Source of the DNA: Ectothiorhodospiraceae bacterium BW-2
GTDB lineage: Bacteria; Pseudomonadota; Gammaproteobacteria; Thiohalomonadales; Thiohalomonadaceae
DNA length: 64,000 bases
Direction: 5' to 3'
Assembly: GCA_008375315.1 (NCBI GenBank)
Contig: CP032507.1
Coordinates: 248,001 to 312,000 of the forward strand
The translations under genes were made by a program, and so were the position numbers. Positions 63,865 through 64,000 of the stretch are shown piece after piece (the stretch's first letter is position 1; every line of letters starts with the position of its first letter). The notes under the pieces were generated by a model. That model was not told where the DNA came from. It worked only from the letters and a program-made list of their open reading frames with translations, and did not search any database.

Positions 63865-63885
63865 AACGAAACGATGGACAAGGCC
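63865..63885 (+). repeat. End motif of the dispersed MITE-like repeat
   Basis: Ends in CGATGGACAAGGCC, one base off the common form, a few bases upstream of the third IS copy. Confidence 0.45.
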
Positions 63886-63897
63886 GTAGATATTGAC

Positions 63898-64000
63898 CAG
63901 CAATTCAGAGTCACCGCCAAACCAGCATCACTACATAGCCTTGCTTTCTTGGCGACAATACCCCCCCTCTTCTCAACATTTCCTTGTTGAAAAGTCAACT
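63898..64000 (-). mobile_element. IS element copy 3 (partial, continues past window)
   Basis: Begins CAGCAATTCAGAGTC and matches the first 103 bases of copy 2 without a difference that I could see. The likely left duplication is ATATTGAC (63890-63897). The transposase gene would lie outside the window. Confidence 0.85.

Noticed and set aside
1-64000. tRNA and rRNA genes, and tRNA-associated attachment sites
   Set aside because: None recognised on either strand when reading for T-loop and conserved rRNA sequences; a dedicated scan would be needed to be sure.

Overview
The window reads as chromosomal DNA of a sulfur-oxidising gammaproteobacterium. The basis is a flavocytochrome c sulfide dehydrogenase pair (fccA, fccB), an ETHE1-type persulfide dioxygenase, an octaheme hydroxylamine-oxidoreductase-like cytochrome with an FNR-type regulator, HemG-type protoporphyrinogen oxidase and molybdopterin genes. 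I cannot name the species from sequence alone. The window is dense in accessory DNA: insertion sequences, broken genes, toxin-antitoxin modules and probable defence loci.

Layout. 1-3.7 kb: the end of a lectin-fold (FGE-like) protein, a truncated MazF-type module, a TumE-type module and a rhomboid protease. 3.7-5.8 kb: a truncated, GC-rich IS91 transposase. 5.9-11.3 kb: dinG-like helicase, ssb, a structured intergenic RNA followed by a reverse transcriptase resembling the antiviral DRT2 class, and a PcfJ-like gene broken by stops. 11.6-13.3 kb: a DuOB-DUF488-DUF4326 operon. 13.3-23.5 kb (minus strand): a defence-like block with two related ATPase plus PLD-like gene pairs, a sigma54 activator with a CARF-like sensor domain, and a DUF932 gene preceded by a near-consensus sigma54 promoter. 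This suggests that the activator switches on the block when it senses a ligand.

26.6-45.0 kb: the most striking region, eleven head-to-tail copies (about 1.77 kb each) of one AAA-type ATPase with a C-terminal PD-(D/E)XK-like nuclease domain. The copies are mosaics. Two N-terminal types, four alternative internal cassettes and two C-terminal types occur in nearly every combination, as expected from repeated recombination or gene conversion. Four copies are preceded by a 39-codon leader that looks like the 5' end of a PP2C phosphatase gene and overlaps the ATPase start by four bases.

45-57.6 kb: transposase and ABC-transporter debris, a DJ-1/PfpI protein, persulfide dioxygenase, an RNA ligase, a Fic protein, a HigBA module whose antitoxin gene is split by an insertion sequence with an 8-bp target duplication, and an IS66 remnant interrupted by a second copy of the same IS. 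57.6-64 kb: fccB, fccA, a TPR gene and the octaheme gene in one operon, diverging from a Crp/Fnr regulator with a perfect FNR-type box between them, then a moaE-mobB fusion, moaC and the start of a third IS copy at the window edge.
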